A stretch of DNA of 60,238 bases from Rhodobacterales bacterium 56_14_T64 (GTDB taxonomy: Bacteria; Pseudomonadota; Alphaproteobacteria; Rhodobacterales; Rhodobacteraceae). Below the pieces are notes generated by a model. It did not search any database and had not been told where the DNA came from. It saw only the letters and a program-made list of their open reading frames with translations. The position numbers were made by a program, and so were the translations under genes. The DNA lies in the NCBI GenBank assembly GCA_002162795.1, contig MAAY01000106.1:1-60238 (forward strand). The letters are read 5' to 3'. How positions within the stretch are numbered: the stretch's first letter is position 1; every line of letters starts with the position of its first letter. This document shows, in pieces, positions 17,070-27,026 of this stretch.

Positions 17070-18299
17070 ATGTTTGAAATCTTGATGATGTGGGATTGGC
17101 TGGCTTTTGCTCTGCGCTGGCTACACGTAATAACGGCGGTCGCGTGGATCGGTTCTTCCTTTTATTTCATTGCCTTGGACCTAGGCCTGCGACAGGCGTC
17201 GGATCTGCCAGTCGGGGCCCACGGCGAGGAATGGCAGGTCCATGGCGGCGGGTTTTATCACGTGCGCAAATATCTGGTCGCACCGACCGAGATGCCCGAG
17301 CACCTGACCTGGTTCAAATGGGAGAGCTATTCGACCTGGCTCAGCGGTGCCGCATTGCTGATGGTGGTCTATTGGGCTGGCGGCGAGCTGTTCCTGATTG
17401 ATCAGGCCAAAGCTGATCTGGCACTGTGGCAGGGAATCGCAATCTCGGCGGCCTCGCTGTCGGTGGGCTGGCTGATCTATGACCGCTTGTGCAAATCCGG
17501 CCTGGCAGAACGTCCTACCCTGTTGATGGTGCTGCTGTTTGTTCTATTGGTTGTGATGGGCTGGGCGCTAAACCAAGTCTTCACCGGTCGCGCCATGATG
17601 CTGCATCTGGGCGCCTTCACCGCCACCATCATGACGGCAAACGTGTTTTTCATCATCATGCCCAATCAGCGCATCGTGGTGGCGGACTTACAGGCCGGGC
17701 GCACGCCGGACGCCAAATACGGCAAGATCGCCAAGCTGCGTTCGACCCATAACAACTACCTCACCCTGCCGGTGATCTTCTTGATGTTGTCGAACCACTA
17801 CCCACTGGCCTTTGCCAGTCAGTACAACTGGTTGATCGCCGCTCTGGTGTTCCTGATGGGCGTCACCATCCGCCACTACTTCAACACCCGTCACGCCCGC
17901 AAAGGCAACCCGACCTGGACCTGGCTGGCCACCGCGCTGCTGTTTCTTGGCATCATTATCCTGTCTACGGCCGGGCTGGAGAGCGACGGCGACGATGAGG
18001 AACAGGCCGCCCTGCGTGGCACAGCGCTGATCATGTCACAGACCGAGGGCTTTGAAGAAGTGCACGACTTGGTCATGGGTCGTTGCTCAATGTGCCATGC
18101 CCGCGAGCCGTTCTGGGATGGTATCCGACAGGCCCCAAAGGGGGTCTTGTTGGAAAACGAGGCCGATGTCGCCCGTCAGGCCAGCGCCATCTATCTGCAC
18201 GCTGGGGTGACCGACGCTATGCCGCCTGCCAATGTGACCTTCATGGAGCCAGAGGACCGCGCGGTCATTCGTCGGTGGTTCCGCGCGGCGCAGATGTAG
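17070..18299 (+). CDS. puuD: Urate hydroxylase PuuD (membrane domain plus cytochrome c)
   Basis: A 409-residue protein. The first 310 residues are the DUF989 membrane domain with about eight segments (LRWLHVITAVAWIGSSFYFIALD at the start, LRSTHNNYLTLPVIFLMLSNHYP later). The C-terminal part is a cytochrome c domain with the haem motif CSMCH at about residue 339 and a likely methionine ligand in DAMPPANVTFM. The family oxidises urate to 5-hydroxyisourate and passes electrons to the respiratory chain rather than to O2. The ATG at 17070 has GAGG upstream. It supplies the substrate of UraH encoded at 13266-13622. Confidence 0.96.
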   Translation: MFEILMMWDWLAFALRWLHVITAVAWIGSSFYFIALDLGLRQASDLPVGAHGEEWQVHGGGFYHVRKYLVAPTEMPEHLTWFKWESYSTWLSGAALLMVVYWAGGELFLIDQAKADLALWQGIAISAASLSVGWLIYDRLCKSGLAERPTLLMVLLFVLLVVMGWALNQVFTGRAMMLHLGAFTATIMTANVFFIIMPNQRIVVADLQAGRTPDAKYGKIAKLRSTHNNYLTLPVIFLMLSNHYPLAFASQYNWLIAALVFLMGVTIRHYFNTRHARKGNPTWTWLATALLFLGIIILSTAGLESDGDDEEQAALRGTALIMSQTEGFEEVHDLVMGRCSMCHAREPFWDGIRQAPKGVLLENEADVARQASAIYLHAGVTDAMPPANVTFMEPEDRAVIRRWFRAAQM

Positions 18300-18356
18300 G
18301 ACTCGCGTGGCTTTTCGAATAAAGGCCAGCGCCTGACCTTGGGAATTAGGCAGTCC

Positions 18357-21300
18357 TCAATAATCCCTCTTGAAAAACAGCCCGACACCAGTGTCACCGT
18401 CACTCTCGACAGTGCCGGTGACAGTCACATTATCACTGACATCCAGGTTGATGTTCAGCTCACTTTCGCCACGGGTGTTGACGTTGAAATCGGTATAGAT
18501 GTTGTCAGCGACATAGCCGCCAAGCCCCAGTCCGTCAAAGCTCAGCTCGGCCTCGTCGGCACCTGTTCCATCCCGCAACGAGCCCTCAGTCTTGCCGCCA
18601 CGGCCGCTGAGTTCGCGCAATGAACCGGCCATGCGTGCCAGTGCAAGTGGCGACAGGTCCTGGATATTGTCGCCAAACAGCAGTAGCGCCAGGGCCTCTT
18701 CGCTGGGGCGGGCGGGGTCCGAGTAGACCTTGATCACTGGTGCGTCGATCAGCCCCGAGATCTCCATGGTGGCCGATCCCTCGGATGTGCTGGCGGTGGA
18801 TTTGAAGTCGAGATAGGGCACCAGGTTGCCCTGCAGTGTCACCTTGCCTTCGTCGAGTTCTAGGCGTCGGCCCAGCAGATTGAAATTTCCACGGATCAAT
18901 CCGATCTGACCCGAGGGGGCCACATTGGCGGTGCTGCCGCGTACATGGATCTGACCGCCCATCTCGGCTTGCAATCCGCGCCCACGGGCAAAGATATGTC
19001 CGGGGGCATTGATCATGATATCCAATGCGATGTCGGGGCCGCTGCCGGGTTTTGCCTGATCGATCAGCCCAGCACGGGCGCGGGTGCGGCGCGAGGCACT
19101 GGGTTCATTGACATGGCGAATTGGCGGAATCGGCGCAGAGGAAACCGAGCCGCCCGCTGCTGCCAGGTTGATATTGGTCTCGCCAACGTTGATATGTCCG
19201 GCCAGTCGGCCATCGCCCGCCAATGGACCGGTATAACCCAAGGCTCCGTCGAGGATGGTTTCGTAGATCAGGCTGTCGGTCAGCACCACGCTGTTTAGCG
19301 CCACCTGTATGTTGCCATCAAACGGCGCGGTTAAGGCGACAGGGCCGGAAATTCGCACGGCTCCGCCCCCGCGCGGGCTGGCCGAGACCTGAATATTGGC
19401 GCTGGATTGCGCAATCGAGATGGTGGCGGAAATTCCCTCGATTTGTTGTTTGGCGGCAGGAATGGCCAGGGTGGTGCCCGCCGTCGAAATGGTGCCGCTG
19501 AGCGAGCCCAGAGCAGGCGGGCCGCGCAGGCTCATGTCAAACTCGGCCAACCCACGTACCGAGTTGGGCTTGATGAACAGATTGGCTCCATCCAGTCGCA
19601 ACCGACCTTTGGCTTGCAGGTCGGCGCTGGACTTGGCCTCGTCCCAACTGCCGGCGACGGTGGCGTCGATGTCTGCGGGGCCGGTCAGATTACTGTCGAT
19701 CTGCCAGACACCAGCGCGGCGGCTGGCGGTGCCCTTGGCGGACAATTGACCGGCCAGTTCGGGCAGGAAGCGCTGCAAATCCTGAATCGCGGCATCAAAA
19801 GTCAGATCCGCCGCGCCGCTGCCGTCAATGGACCCGTCCAGCACCGCGTGCGAGGCATTGGGGCCAAGCAGTTCAACCTTGCCCGACAAGGTATCACCGT
19901 CGCGGGTGATATCCGCCCCCAATTCCAGCGGGCCCGAGGTTTGCGGCACCAGTGGGGCGATATCGTTTAGTCGGGCGGTCAGGTTCAAAGACCCGGTTGT
20001 GCTGTCCAATTTCCCGTGCGCCTGCGCAGCCAGGGCGGGATTGCTCAGTTCAAAGCGATCAACGTGCAGTCCTGTGGTATTGCGCGCGGCCTTTACTTGC
20101 AGGGTGGTGACCCCGGCAATCAGCGGATCCAGTTGCGCGATATCGGCACTCAGGTCCTCGGCCCGCATCGCTAGGTCAATGTCAAACATTCCCGACAGTG
20201 GAACGGCATGGCCTACGATTTCCGCGTTGACCGCGCCGCCAAGGGGCCGTCCTGCCAACCCCGAGAACCGGGTCAGATCAGCCGCGCCAACGTGCAGGTT
20301 GGTGGTGATTTTCAAGCCGCTGTCCAGCCCTTCGATTTTCACATCTCCACTGGCGCGGTAGTCGTTGCCACGTAGCGCCATGTCACTGATCCGCAAGGCT
20401 CCGTCGCCCTGTGTCGCCAGTGTCCCGTCAAAGGTAACCTGCCCGCCAAGTGCCTGCGCCAATGCTGGATCGGCAGGTTTGATACCGGTGAGGGACGCTT
20501 TGATGTCACCACTGATGGCAAAGCCGTCGCTTTGGTCCAGCATTCCTGCTGCAGTCAGTTCCGCCTTAGACAGGGACAAGTCGGGATGGTTCAAACGATC
20601 CAGCAAAGCCTTGATCTGCCAATCCGAACCGGCGGTTTTATGGGCCGTGAGTTCAACCCCGGCCAATGTGATAGAACCTCCGGCAACGGGGAGAAGCACC
20701 GCTGCCTGACCTTTGGGCGGCGTGATTGCCGCCTTGATGTTGGCAGTGTCGAGCACATTTCCGGGGGCCAGCGCCAGAGCGCCGGTGAGTTGCATCGCCT
20801 GTGTGCGCAGCACCAGATTATCCAGTGTGATGCGCCCGTCCGGGTCGTTGTGACCTTTCAGGTTGGCGCGAATGTCGGGGCCAAAGAAAGGCCGATAAGG
20901 TGGTGGTAGCAGCGGGTCGATGTCGCCGCTTAGATCCGCCGAGAAAGTGATGCCTTTTGGGGCTTCAGAGTCGTCTGTGGGCAGGGCCGACAGGATCAAC
21001 TGACCACCCAGGCGCCGAGTGCCGTTGGTGTCGAGCTCAAGATTGGCATTGAAATTATCAACCGGGCCGGTGCCCTGCACTGACAATCGCAGGGTTGGGC
21101 GTCCGGGCAAGTCCAGTAGCGAGGCGACCAGACCATTGGCCGATTCCTCCAGTGCCAGATCCAGCGAGATCACACTGGTTTCATTGACAAATGACGCAGC
21201 CAGCCGCAGCAGGTCGCCGGGCCTGTCCAGTCGCGCCACCAAAAGGGAGCTGTCCAGCGCCCCATCCGCCAGTTTCAGCGAGCCATTCAGCGACAGGCTG

Positions 21301-21770
21301 GCGGCGGTGCCCATCAGATCCTTACCCAGTTCGATCTGGTTCACCCGGATCTCGCCCAGCTCTACCGCGACGGGGAGTTCGGGCAGCTGAAACGGGGTTG
21401 CTTCGGGGGATGGCAGCTCAGGGTCCGTTAGCGTGGGGTTGGGCGCGCGCTCAACCCGGATGGCATCGGCGGTCAGCGCATTGACCGAAAACTTACCTTT
21501 GATCAGCGCCATCCGGTTCCAATCCAACACCGCGTTGTCGATGGTCAACCAGATGCCTTCGTCGTCTGATACGGTGATCTTTTCGATGGTGGCTGACGAC
21601 GACAGTGCGCCTTCCAACCCGATCACACTGATCTGGCGGTTTTCGCCTGACAAGGTGTCCTCAAGAAAGTTGACCAGAAAGCCGCCGGCCTCTTCGCTGT
21701 CGCTGTCCTGCGCGGCCAGTGGCGTGGTGGCCAGAACTGCGGCGAGGGTATATGCGATGAACCGGTTCAA
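18357..21770 (-). CDS. tamB: Translocation and assembly module protein TamB
   Basis: A 1137-residue protein with a signal peptide (MNRFIAYTLAAVLATTPLAAQ), a very long beta-helical AsmA-like/DUF490 region, and the C-terminal TamB domain (residues about 800-1137: GQIGLIRGNFNLLGRRLELDEGKVTLQGNL, LALLLFGDNIQDLSPL, LNINLDVSDNVTVTGTVESDGDTGVGLFFKRDY). It spans the periplasm and works with TamA in assembling outer-membrane proteins or moving lipids. The start is TTG, overlapping the stop codon of tamA as TTGA, which indicates coupled translation. The length is somewhat shorter than E. coli TamB. Confidence 0.94.
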   Translation of the reverse strand: MNRFIAYTLAAVLATTPLAAQDSDSEEAGGFLVNFLEDTLSGENRQISVIGLEGALSSSATIEKITVSDDEGIWLTIDNAVLDWNRMALIKGKFSVNALTADAIRVERAPNPTLTDPELPSPEATPFQLPELPVAVELGEIRVNQIELGKDLMGTAASLSLNGSLKLADGALDSSLLVARLDRPGDLLRLAASFVNETSVISLDLALEESANGLVASLLDLPGRPTLRLSVQGTGPVDNFNANLELDTNGTRRLGGQLILSALPTDDSEAPKGITFSADLSGDIDPLLPPPYRPFFGPDIRANLKGHNDPDGRITLDNLVLRTQAMQLTGALALAPGNVLDTANIKAAITPPKGQAAVLLPVAGGSITLAGVELTAHKTAGSDWQIKALLDRLNHPDLSLSKAELTAAGMLDQSDGFAISGDIKASLTGIKPADPALAQALGGQVTFDGTLATQGDGALRISDMALRGNDYRASGDVKIEGLDSGLKITTNLHVGAADLTRFSGLAGRPLGGAVNAEIVGHAVPLSGMFDIDLAMRAEDLSADIAQLDPLIAGVTTLQVKAARNTTGLHVDRFELSNPALAAQAHGKLDSTTGSLNLTARLNDIAPLVPQTSGPLELGADITRDGDTLSGKVELLGPNASHAVLDGSIDGSGAADLTFDAAIQDLQRFLPELAGQLSAKGTASRRAGVWQIDSNLTGPADIDATVAGSWDEAKSSADLQAKGRLRLDGANLFIKPNSVRGLAEFDMSLRGPPALGSLSGTISTAGTTLAIPAAKQQIEGISATISIAQSSANIQVSASPRGGGAVRISGPVALTAPFDGNIQVALNSVVLTDSLIYETILDGALGYTGPLAGDGRLAGHINVGETNINLAAAGGSVSSAPIPPIRHVNEPSASRRTRARAGLIDQAKPGSGPDIALDIMINAPGHIFARGRGLQAEMGGQIHVRGSTANVAPSGQIGLIRGNFNLLGRRLELDEGKVTLQGNLVPYLDFKSTASTSEGSATMEISGLIDAPVIKVYSDPARPSEEALALLLFGDNIQDLSPLALARMAGSLRELSGRGGKTEGSLRDGTGADEAELSFDGLGLGGYVADNIYTDFNVNTRGESELNINLDVSDNVTVTGTVESDGDTGVGLFFKRDY

Positions 21771-23578
21771 AATGCCTGTCCTATACCAATATAGAATTGC
21801 AGCCCGTCGCTGCTGCCGCCCTCTACCGGATACGCCAGATCCAGCCGCAGCGGGCCAATGCCGGCCACGTCATATCGTATCCCAAGCCCGGCACCAGCGT
21901 GGCGTTGCGACGATCCTGAGACGAAGCTGTTTTCATCCACCAGGCCCAGATCATAGAATCCGACCAGCGAGATCTTGTCGGTGACCTTGCCACGTATCTC
22001 GGTTGACAGCGCCAGATAGCCCTTGCCGCCTGCGATGCCGCCGGGCACGGGAACGCCCAGCGATTGATACTCTTGACCGCGCACCGATCCAGCCCCACCC
22101 GAGAAGAACAGCATCGCCGGTGAGGCTTCACTGAGCGCCGGGCCGATCACCGATCCCAGTTGCAACCGTCCGGCCAGTACAACGGAATCGGTGCTGCCCA
22201 AGGCATAATAGATGCGCCCATCCAGTTTGATCTGTGCGCCGGATTTGCTGCCATCAATTCCGATGAAAGGCAGGAAACGGGCGTCCAGATAGTAGCCGTC
22301 AGTGGCGCTGACCCGGTTATTACGCGCATCTTTTTCGGCCCGCAGGTTGCCTTCGATGTATTTGAACCGGCGCTTGCCAAATACGTCTTCGGCGAGGATG
22401 GATTCAAACCCGATGGACCCTTCGGCAAACAGCGTATCCGAGAATACCCGCCGCACACCAATGGCGCCCAGACCACGGGTGGCCTTGTAATGTTCTTCGT
22501 CCAACCGCTCGACCTCGAGCAGGTAATAGGTGTTGTCATCCGGACCAAGGGTGGCGGGACGGTCCAGACGCAGGCTGATGCGCCCGTCCAGATCGCTGGC
22601 GCCGCCAATGCCGCTGAGCCGAGTTTCAAAGCGCAGTTTTTCGGCGTTACCAAACAGGTTTCGGTGCATCCATGTGCCGGTCAATTCCAATCCATCGCTG
22701 GAGCTCAGCTCGGCCCCAAATGTTAGGCGTCGTTGTGGCAGGTCTTCGAAATTGGCGGTGAAATCTAAGGTGCCATCGGGATTGGCCTGCTGCGCTTCGG
22801 TCAGCGAGACTGCCGAAAAGGTGCCGGTGCGACGCAGGCGAGTGCCGACCTTGGCGAGGTGTTCCGGGTGATAGACTTCGCCGGTGGGGAACCCGGCAAT
22901 GCGGCGGATGGCTTCGGGGTTCACTGCGGTCTCGCCGGTTTGCTGCAACTGACCAAAGCGAAGCTGGGGACCGGGCGACAGGCGCAGGGTGGCATCGATA
23001 CGGGCCTGCGCATGATTGGCGGTGATGTCCTGATCCTGCAGGGCGACCTTTGCATGGCCGGCATGGCGCCAGGCTCTTAATCCGGCATGGCTGGCATCGC
23101 GGATAGCGGCTGTGCCGGCTGGCTCCCCGGTGGAAAATTCTTCGGGGATGTCCACTTCGCTGGGATCAGGCAGCGGGGTGACAAGGGCAGTGCCAAAAGT
23201 GAACCTGGGCCCAGGTTTGACAGTGATGGCGACCTTGGTGATGGAGCGTGGCGGATACAGAGGCTGAATTGAAGCGGCTTCGCGTCCGTCAATGTGGATG
23301 TGCACCTCGGGTGAGAAATACCCACCGTCATAGAGAACCTGCACCAGGGTGTGGTAATCCGACAAGGCCGTGGCCAGCAATTCCTGAACGCCGATATCTG
23401 TCGGGACCGCCAGAACAGCCGAGGCACCGCGCAGGCGCTCGGTTAGCTCTTCATCTGCGCCCGGAGCCGCCAGAGAGGAACTGGCAGCAAGTGTAGCGCC
23501 GGGAAAAACCAGCGAGAGGCCGCAGAAGCAGAGCAAAATGGCGCGAAATAATGAACGCGGGTCACGAAACAAATACAT
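21767..23578 (-). CDS. tamA: Outer-membrane assembly factor TamA (BamA/Omp85 family)
   Basis: A 603-residue Omp85 protein with signal peptide (residues 1-31, cleaved near ATLAA). POTRA-like domains occupy residues about 45-270 (PRSITKVAITVKPGPRFTFG; LRFGQLQQTGETAVNPEAIRRIAGFPTGEVY). The barrel follows and ends in GLQFYIGIGQAF with the terminal aromatic residue required for barrel insertion. LFFSGGAGSVRGQEYQSLG is the conserved R-G motif of loop 6. It precedes tamB with a four-base overlap. The ATG at 23578 has CGGAG seven bases upstream. Confidence 0.94.
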   Translation of the reverse strand: MYLFRDPRSLFRAILLCFCGLSLVFPGATLAASSSLAAPGADEELTERLRGASAVLAVPTDIGVQELLATALSDYHTLVQVLYDGGYFSPEVHIHIDGREAASIQPLYPPRSITKVAITVKPGPRFTFGTALVTPLPDPSEVDIPEEFSTGEPAGTAAIRDASHAGLRAWRHAGHAKVALQDQDITANHAQARIDATLRLSPGPQLRFGQLQQTGETAVNPEAIRRIAGFPTGEVYHPEHLAKVGTRLRRTGTFSAVSLTEAQQANPDGTLDFTANFEDLPQRRLTFGAELSSSDGLELTGTWMHRNLFGNAEKLRFETRLSGIGGASDLDGRISLRLDRPATLGPDDNTYYLLEVERLDEEHYKATRGLGAIGVRRVFSDTLFAEGSIGFESILAEDVFGKRRFKYIEGNLRAEKDARNNRVSATDGYYLDARFLPFIGIDGSKSGAQIKLDGRIYYALGSTDSVVLAGRLQLGSVIGPALSEASPAMLFFSGGAGSVRGQEYQSLGVPVPGGIAGGKGYLALSTEIRGKVTDKISLVGFYDLGLVDENSFVSGSSQRHAGAGLGIRYDVAGIGPLRLDLAYPVEGGSSDGLQFYIGIGQAF

Positions 23579-23889
23579 CGGCGGGCTCCGGGGCTGCCTT
23601 TAAAAATCCATCCGCTCTGAAAAAGTCAGAGACTCGTGGGTTGGTATCAGGGGTAACACACTAGAAGTGGTGGTAGAAGTCGTGAAATCGTCTGTTGAGA
23701 GCTAGATTTTGGGGTGAGCGCCGCCTTAGAAACGATCCGGAGGATCGTTTCAGGCGCGAACGGGCGGAGCCCCGGGCAAGCAAACAGGCCGAGCTCTGAT
23801 CGAAGGCCGTGATGCGCAACAGCACGCACGCCCCTTCCAAGGTCAGGCGTGCCCTTATTATTTCAACAGAGGTTTTGCCAAAAAAGCGT
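23579..23889. other. Intergenic region between tamA and glk with a hairpin repeat
   Basis: No gene is supported in these 311 bases. They contain the perfect hairpin GAAACGATCC-GGA-GGATCGTTTC at 23729-23751, a near copy of the one at 8505-8527, followed by GC-rich sequence. The region includes the promoter for the tamA-tamB operon and the end of glk, both on the minus strand. Confidence 0.55.
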
Positions 23890-24846
23890 TTAGGCAGAAA
23901 GTCCCGAGCCCGCGGCTTCCAAGGCCACACGTGCGGAACCACTTACGCCAGCGGCATCGTCAGTGATCACCCACAACGGGATCTTTTGGCACTGCTCCTG
24001 CAACAACCCTCCCCCCTGCGAGAACCCCTCAAGAAATTGCGCCTGCGCGGGTGAGCTGAGCACCGCACGCGCCACGCTGCCGGCAAAGAACAAACCCTGA
24101 CCCGGCATGTAAGTGGGAACCAGATTGTAGGAAAACAGGCCCAGCAGTTCAGCCCAGACCTCAACCGTGCGGGCTGCGGCGCTGTTTTTATCAGCCAGAT
24201 ATTCCTCCATGAGCTGCTTGCCACCTGCAATCGCTTCACCGCTCATCGCCTGATGAAACCGAACCAGCCCATGGCCCGAGAACAGATCTTCGTTGGTATC
24301 AAAACCCTCGGGTTCACGGCCCAAGGCTACAACCAGTTTTTTGTAAACCGAGCCCGGCAGATCTGCGTGTCCCAATTCCGCCCCGGCCGTGTGATTGCCA
24401 GCAACCAACGATACGTTAAATCCGGTGCCCAGTCCCACCACCAGTGACTGATCGCCAGCCTGAGGCCCGGCCCGCAACGATGACAATTGCCCCGGGCTTA
24501 GCACCGGCAACGCGTGACCCAAGGCAGCCAGATCATTGATCAAATCCATCCGCGCACCCTCGGGCAATTGCAGCCGCGCCGCCAGCGAGGTGGTATCCCC
24601 CTGCCAATCCCGGTTGGTCAGCCTATATTCATTGCCATAAACCGGCCCGGCCACCGCGATGCAAGCCCCCTGAAACACCGGCAGATCGGGCTGAGCACGA
24701 TAGGCGGTCAGCACATCCTCGAGGCAGGTAAAGCTGTCGTTGTCAAAACTCTTCAGCGCGGTGACGCCAATCTCAGGCCCAGCCAGCGCCAACCGTGTAT
24801 TGCTACCGCCAACATCGCCGACCAGTACCGTGACATCCGTGTTCAT
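23890..24846 (-). CDS. glk: Glucokinase
   Basis: A 318-residue ROK-unrelated (Glk type) ATP-dependent glucokinase. The phosphate-1 loop is VGDVGGSNTRLAL at residues 8-20, the catalytic aspartate is in DLINDLAALGHALPVL, and GLGTGFNVSLV with AGAELGHADLP forms the ATP/glucose site. It phosphorylates glucose to glucose-6-phosphate. It is separate from the TamAB genes, and divergent from the first glycosyltransferase of the exopolysaccharide locus, where a supply of sugar phosphate would be useful, although a simple catabolic role is just as likely. Confidence 0.92.
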   Translation of the reverse strand: MNTDVTVLVGDVGGSNTRLALAGPEIGVTALKSFDNDSFTCLEDVLTAYRAQPDLPVFQGACIAVAGPVYGNEYRLTNRDWQGDTTSLAARLQLPEGARMDLINDLAALGHALPVLSPGQLSSLRAGPQAGDQSLVVGLGTGFNVSLVAGNHTAGAELGHADLPGSVYKKLVVALGREPEGFDTNEDLFSGHGLVRFHQAMSGEAIAGGKQLMEEYLADKNSAAARTVEVWAELLGLFSYNLVPTYMPGQGLFFAGSVARAVLSSPAQAQFLEGFSQGGGLLQEQCQKIPLWVITDDAAGVSGSARVALEAAGSGLSA

Positions 24847-24989
24847 CCAGCTGAACCCTTTTTGTATTTATTCCGCGCAAATGGTGCTGCATATGTATCC
24901 CAAATGCAAATGCTCAGGGTACAAATGCTTGCAGCCACGGGCCAATTGCCTAATTTGGCGTCAGTAGTCAACAACGGGCGCCCGACACG

Positions 24990-26054
24990 ATGGACAACAC
25001 CGGTAAATCCCTGTGGCAGAGTATACGCGGAAAACTGGCTCGGATGGCGCACCAACGCCAGCTGTTGCAATCCATTCGACATTTACACGGCCCGACCGAG
25101 GCCTACGCCGGCCCTGAAGATGTGACAGTGGTGGTAGTGGTCAAAAACGGGTTGTTTTATCTGGAAGAATTCTTTCGCCACTACCGCGAGTTGGGCATTC
25201 GCCACTATGTGTTCCTGGACAACGGCTCTACCGATGGCACTATTGATCGCATTCGTCAGGAACCTGGCGCGGTGATCCTGCAATCCTCCCTGCCAACGGC
25301 TAAGTTCGAAAACGATTTCCGCCGCTATACTGCTAAACGTTATTGCCAGAACCGCTGGTGTCTCTATGCGGACATCGACGAGTTGTTCGAATTCGAGGGT
25401 CAGCAAGACATCGGCCTGCCGGGGCTGCTGCGCTATATGACTGAGAACGGCTATAACGCCCTGATGGCGCAGATGCTGGACCTGTTCTCCACCCGGTCGC
25501 TGCGAGACGAGGCCACCACCCCGTTTGATCAGGTGATAAAAACCTATCAGCACTATGATCTCGAAAAGATCGAAAGGGTGCCCTACCATCAGAGCAACCA
25601 TCCCCTGACCCAAGGGCTCAACTACTATCTGCAACATAACCAAGTCCCAAACGAGCAACTCGAATTTCTGTTCGGCGGCATCCGCAACAAGATGTTCTCC
25701 GAGCTGTGTTGCCTGACAAAGCACCCGCTGATCTTTCTCGACCCCAAGGTCGAACCCGGCCTGCACCCGCATTTTTCGGCCCATCTGCGCGTCGCAGATT
25801 TCTCGGCACTGCTGCGGCACTACAAATTCTGCGACAACCCGATCCAGCGCGATAGGGACTCTGTCACTGGCGGTGTTCTCTCCCACGGAGAAGACAAGCT
25901 ACGGATGTCTGTGGTGCAGCAAAATGCCAACCTATCCCTGTACACGCCTCAATCACTGACCTTTACCGGGATACAGGCGCTCTATGATCAGGGGTTCCTG
26001 GTCAACTCGCCACGCTACTCTGCCTTTGTGGCAGAGCAGGCAAAGCAGGCCTGA
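24990..26054 (+). CDS. Glycosyltransferase family 2 (PF13704-like)
   Basis: A 354-residue protein. The GT-A core starts DVTVVVVVKNGLFYLEEFFRHYRELGI, then FLDNGSTDGTIDRI and the metal-binding DxD as CLYADIDELFEF. This matches the Glyco_tranf_2_4 group of family 2 enzymes, cytosolic and with no membrane segment. It opens the exopolysaccharide locus; the next gene begins eight bases after its stop codon. The first Met has a weak ribosome site, and an in-frame Met about 18 residues later is an alternative start. Donor and acceptor sugars are unknown. Confidence 0.85.
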   Translation: MDNTGKSLWQSIRGKLARMAHQRQLLQSIRHLHGPTEAYAGPEDVTVVVVVKNGLFYLEEFFRHYRELGIRHYVFLDNGSTDGTIDRIRQEPGAVILQSSLPTAKFENDFRRYTAKRYCQNRWCLYADIDELFEFEGQQDIGLPGLLRYMTENGYNALMAQMLDLFSTRSLRDEATTPFDQVIKTYQHYDLEKIERVPYHQSNHPLTQGLNYYLQHNQVPNEQLEFLFGGIRNKMFSELCCLTKHPLIFLDPKVEPGLHPHFSAHLRVADFSALLRHYKFCDNPIQRDRDSVTGGVLSHGEDKLRMSVVQQNANLSLYTPQSLTFTGIQALYDQGFLVNSPRYSAFVAEQAKQA

Positions 26055-26061
26055 TCTGACT

Positions 26062-27012
26062 ATGACCAACACAATCGTCGATGCTGTGGTGATAGGCCGA
26101 AACGAAGGGGATCGCCTTCTCGCCTGCCTAGCCTCTTTGCACGATCAAGCCCGACAAATTATCTATGTCGACAGCGGCTCCAGTGATGGCTCGGTGGCTG
26201 CTGCGCGGGACTTGGGCGCCAGAGTCATCGAACTCGACATGTCCCTGCCCTTCACCGCCGCCCGCGCCCGCAACGCCGGGATGGCGGTTTTGGCGAGGGA
26301 TTGCGCGCTGGTGATGTTTGTCGATGGCGATTGTACTGTCGACCCCGGCTGGATCACCGCGGCCACCACCTTCCTAGGCGATCACCCGGACATAGCCGTG
26401 GTCTGCGGACGCCGACGCGAACGGTTCCCCGATAATTCCGTCTACAACCATCTTTGCAATGAGGAATGGAACACTCCGGTGGGCGAGGCGTCGGCCTGTG
26501 GCGGCGATGCCCTGATGCGGCGGGCGCCTGTACAAGAACTTGGTGGATATCGTGAGGATCTAATCGCCGGCGAAGAACCAGAACTGTGCCTGCGCCTGCG
26601 CGCTGCAGGTTGGCGCATCTGGCGACTGGACGCCGAGATGACGTTGCACGATGCCCAAATGCTACGGTTTGCCCAATGGTGGACCCGTGCCCGGCGCGCC
26701 GGATACGCCTTTGCCGAGGGCGCAGCACTCCACGGCGCGCCACCGCAACGGCACTGGGTCAAGGAAACCCGCCGCAGCCTGATCTGGGGATTTGCGCTTC
26801 CACTGGCGATTGCTCTCGCCTCGCTGTTCAGCTGTTGGCTGCTGTTGTCTCTGCTGGTTTATCCGATGCAGATCCTTCGCCTATCGCACCGAATGGCAAC
26901 GACATCCGCAGTCTTTTCCGTGCTGGGCAAATTCCCCGAGGCTCAGGGCGCGCTAGAGCATCGTTGGCTCAGGATCACTGGCCACCGACGCGGGTTAATC
27001 GAGTATAAGTGA
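26062..27012 (+). CDS. Glycosyltransferase family 2
   Basis: A 316-residue GT2 enzyme. It shows VDAVVIGRNEGDRLLACLASL, IYVDSGSSDGSVAAARDLGARVIEL, the DxD as FVDGDCTVDPGW, and GEEPELCLRLRAAGW. Two hydrophobic stretches near the C-terminus (FALPLAIALASLFSCWLLLSLL) suggest membrane attachment. The frame is open to 25984 but the ATG at 26062 lies just after the upstream stop codon and begins the conserved core. It is co-oriented with the preceding glycosyltransferase, so the two are probably co-transcribed. Confidence 0.88.
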   Translation: MTNTIVDAVVIGRNEGDRLLACLASLHDQARQIIYVDSGSSDGSVAAARDLGARVIELDMSLPFTAARARNAGMAVLARDCALVMFVDGDCTVDPGWITAATTFLGDHPDIAVVCGRRRERFPDNSVYNHLCNEEWNTPVGEASACGGDALMRRAPVQELGGYREDLIAGEEPELCLRLRAAGWRIWRLDAEMTLHDAQMLRFAQWWTRARRAGYAFAEGAALHGAPPQRHWVKETRRSLIWGFALPLAIALASLFSCWLLLSLLVYPMQILRLSHRMATTSAVFSVLGKFPEAQGALEHRWLRITGHRRGLIEYK

Positions 27013-27026
27013 TCTTCTAACGGAGA

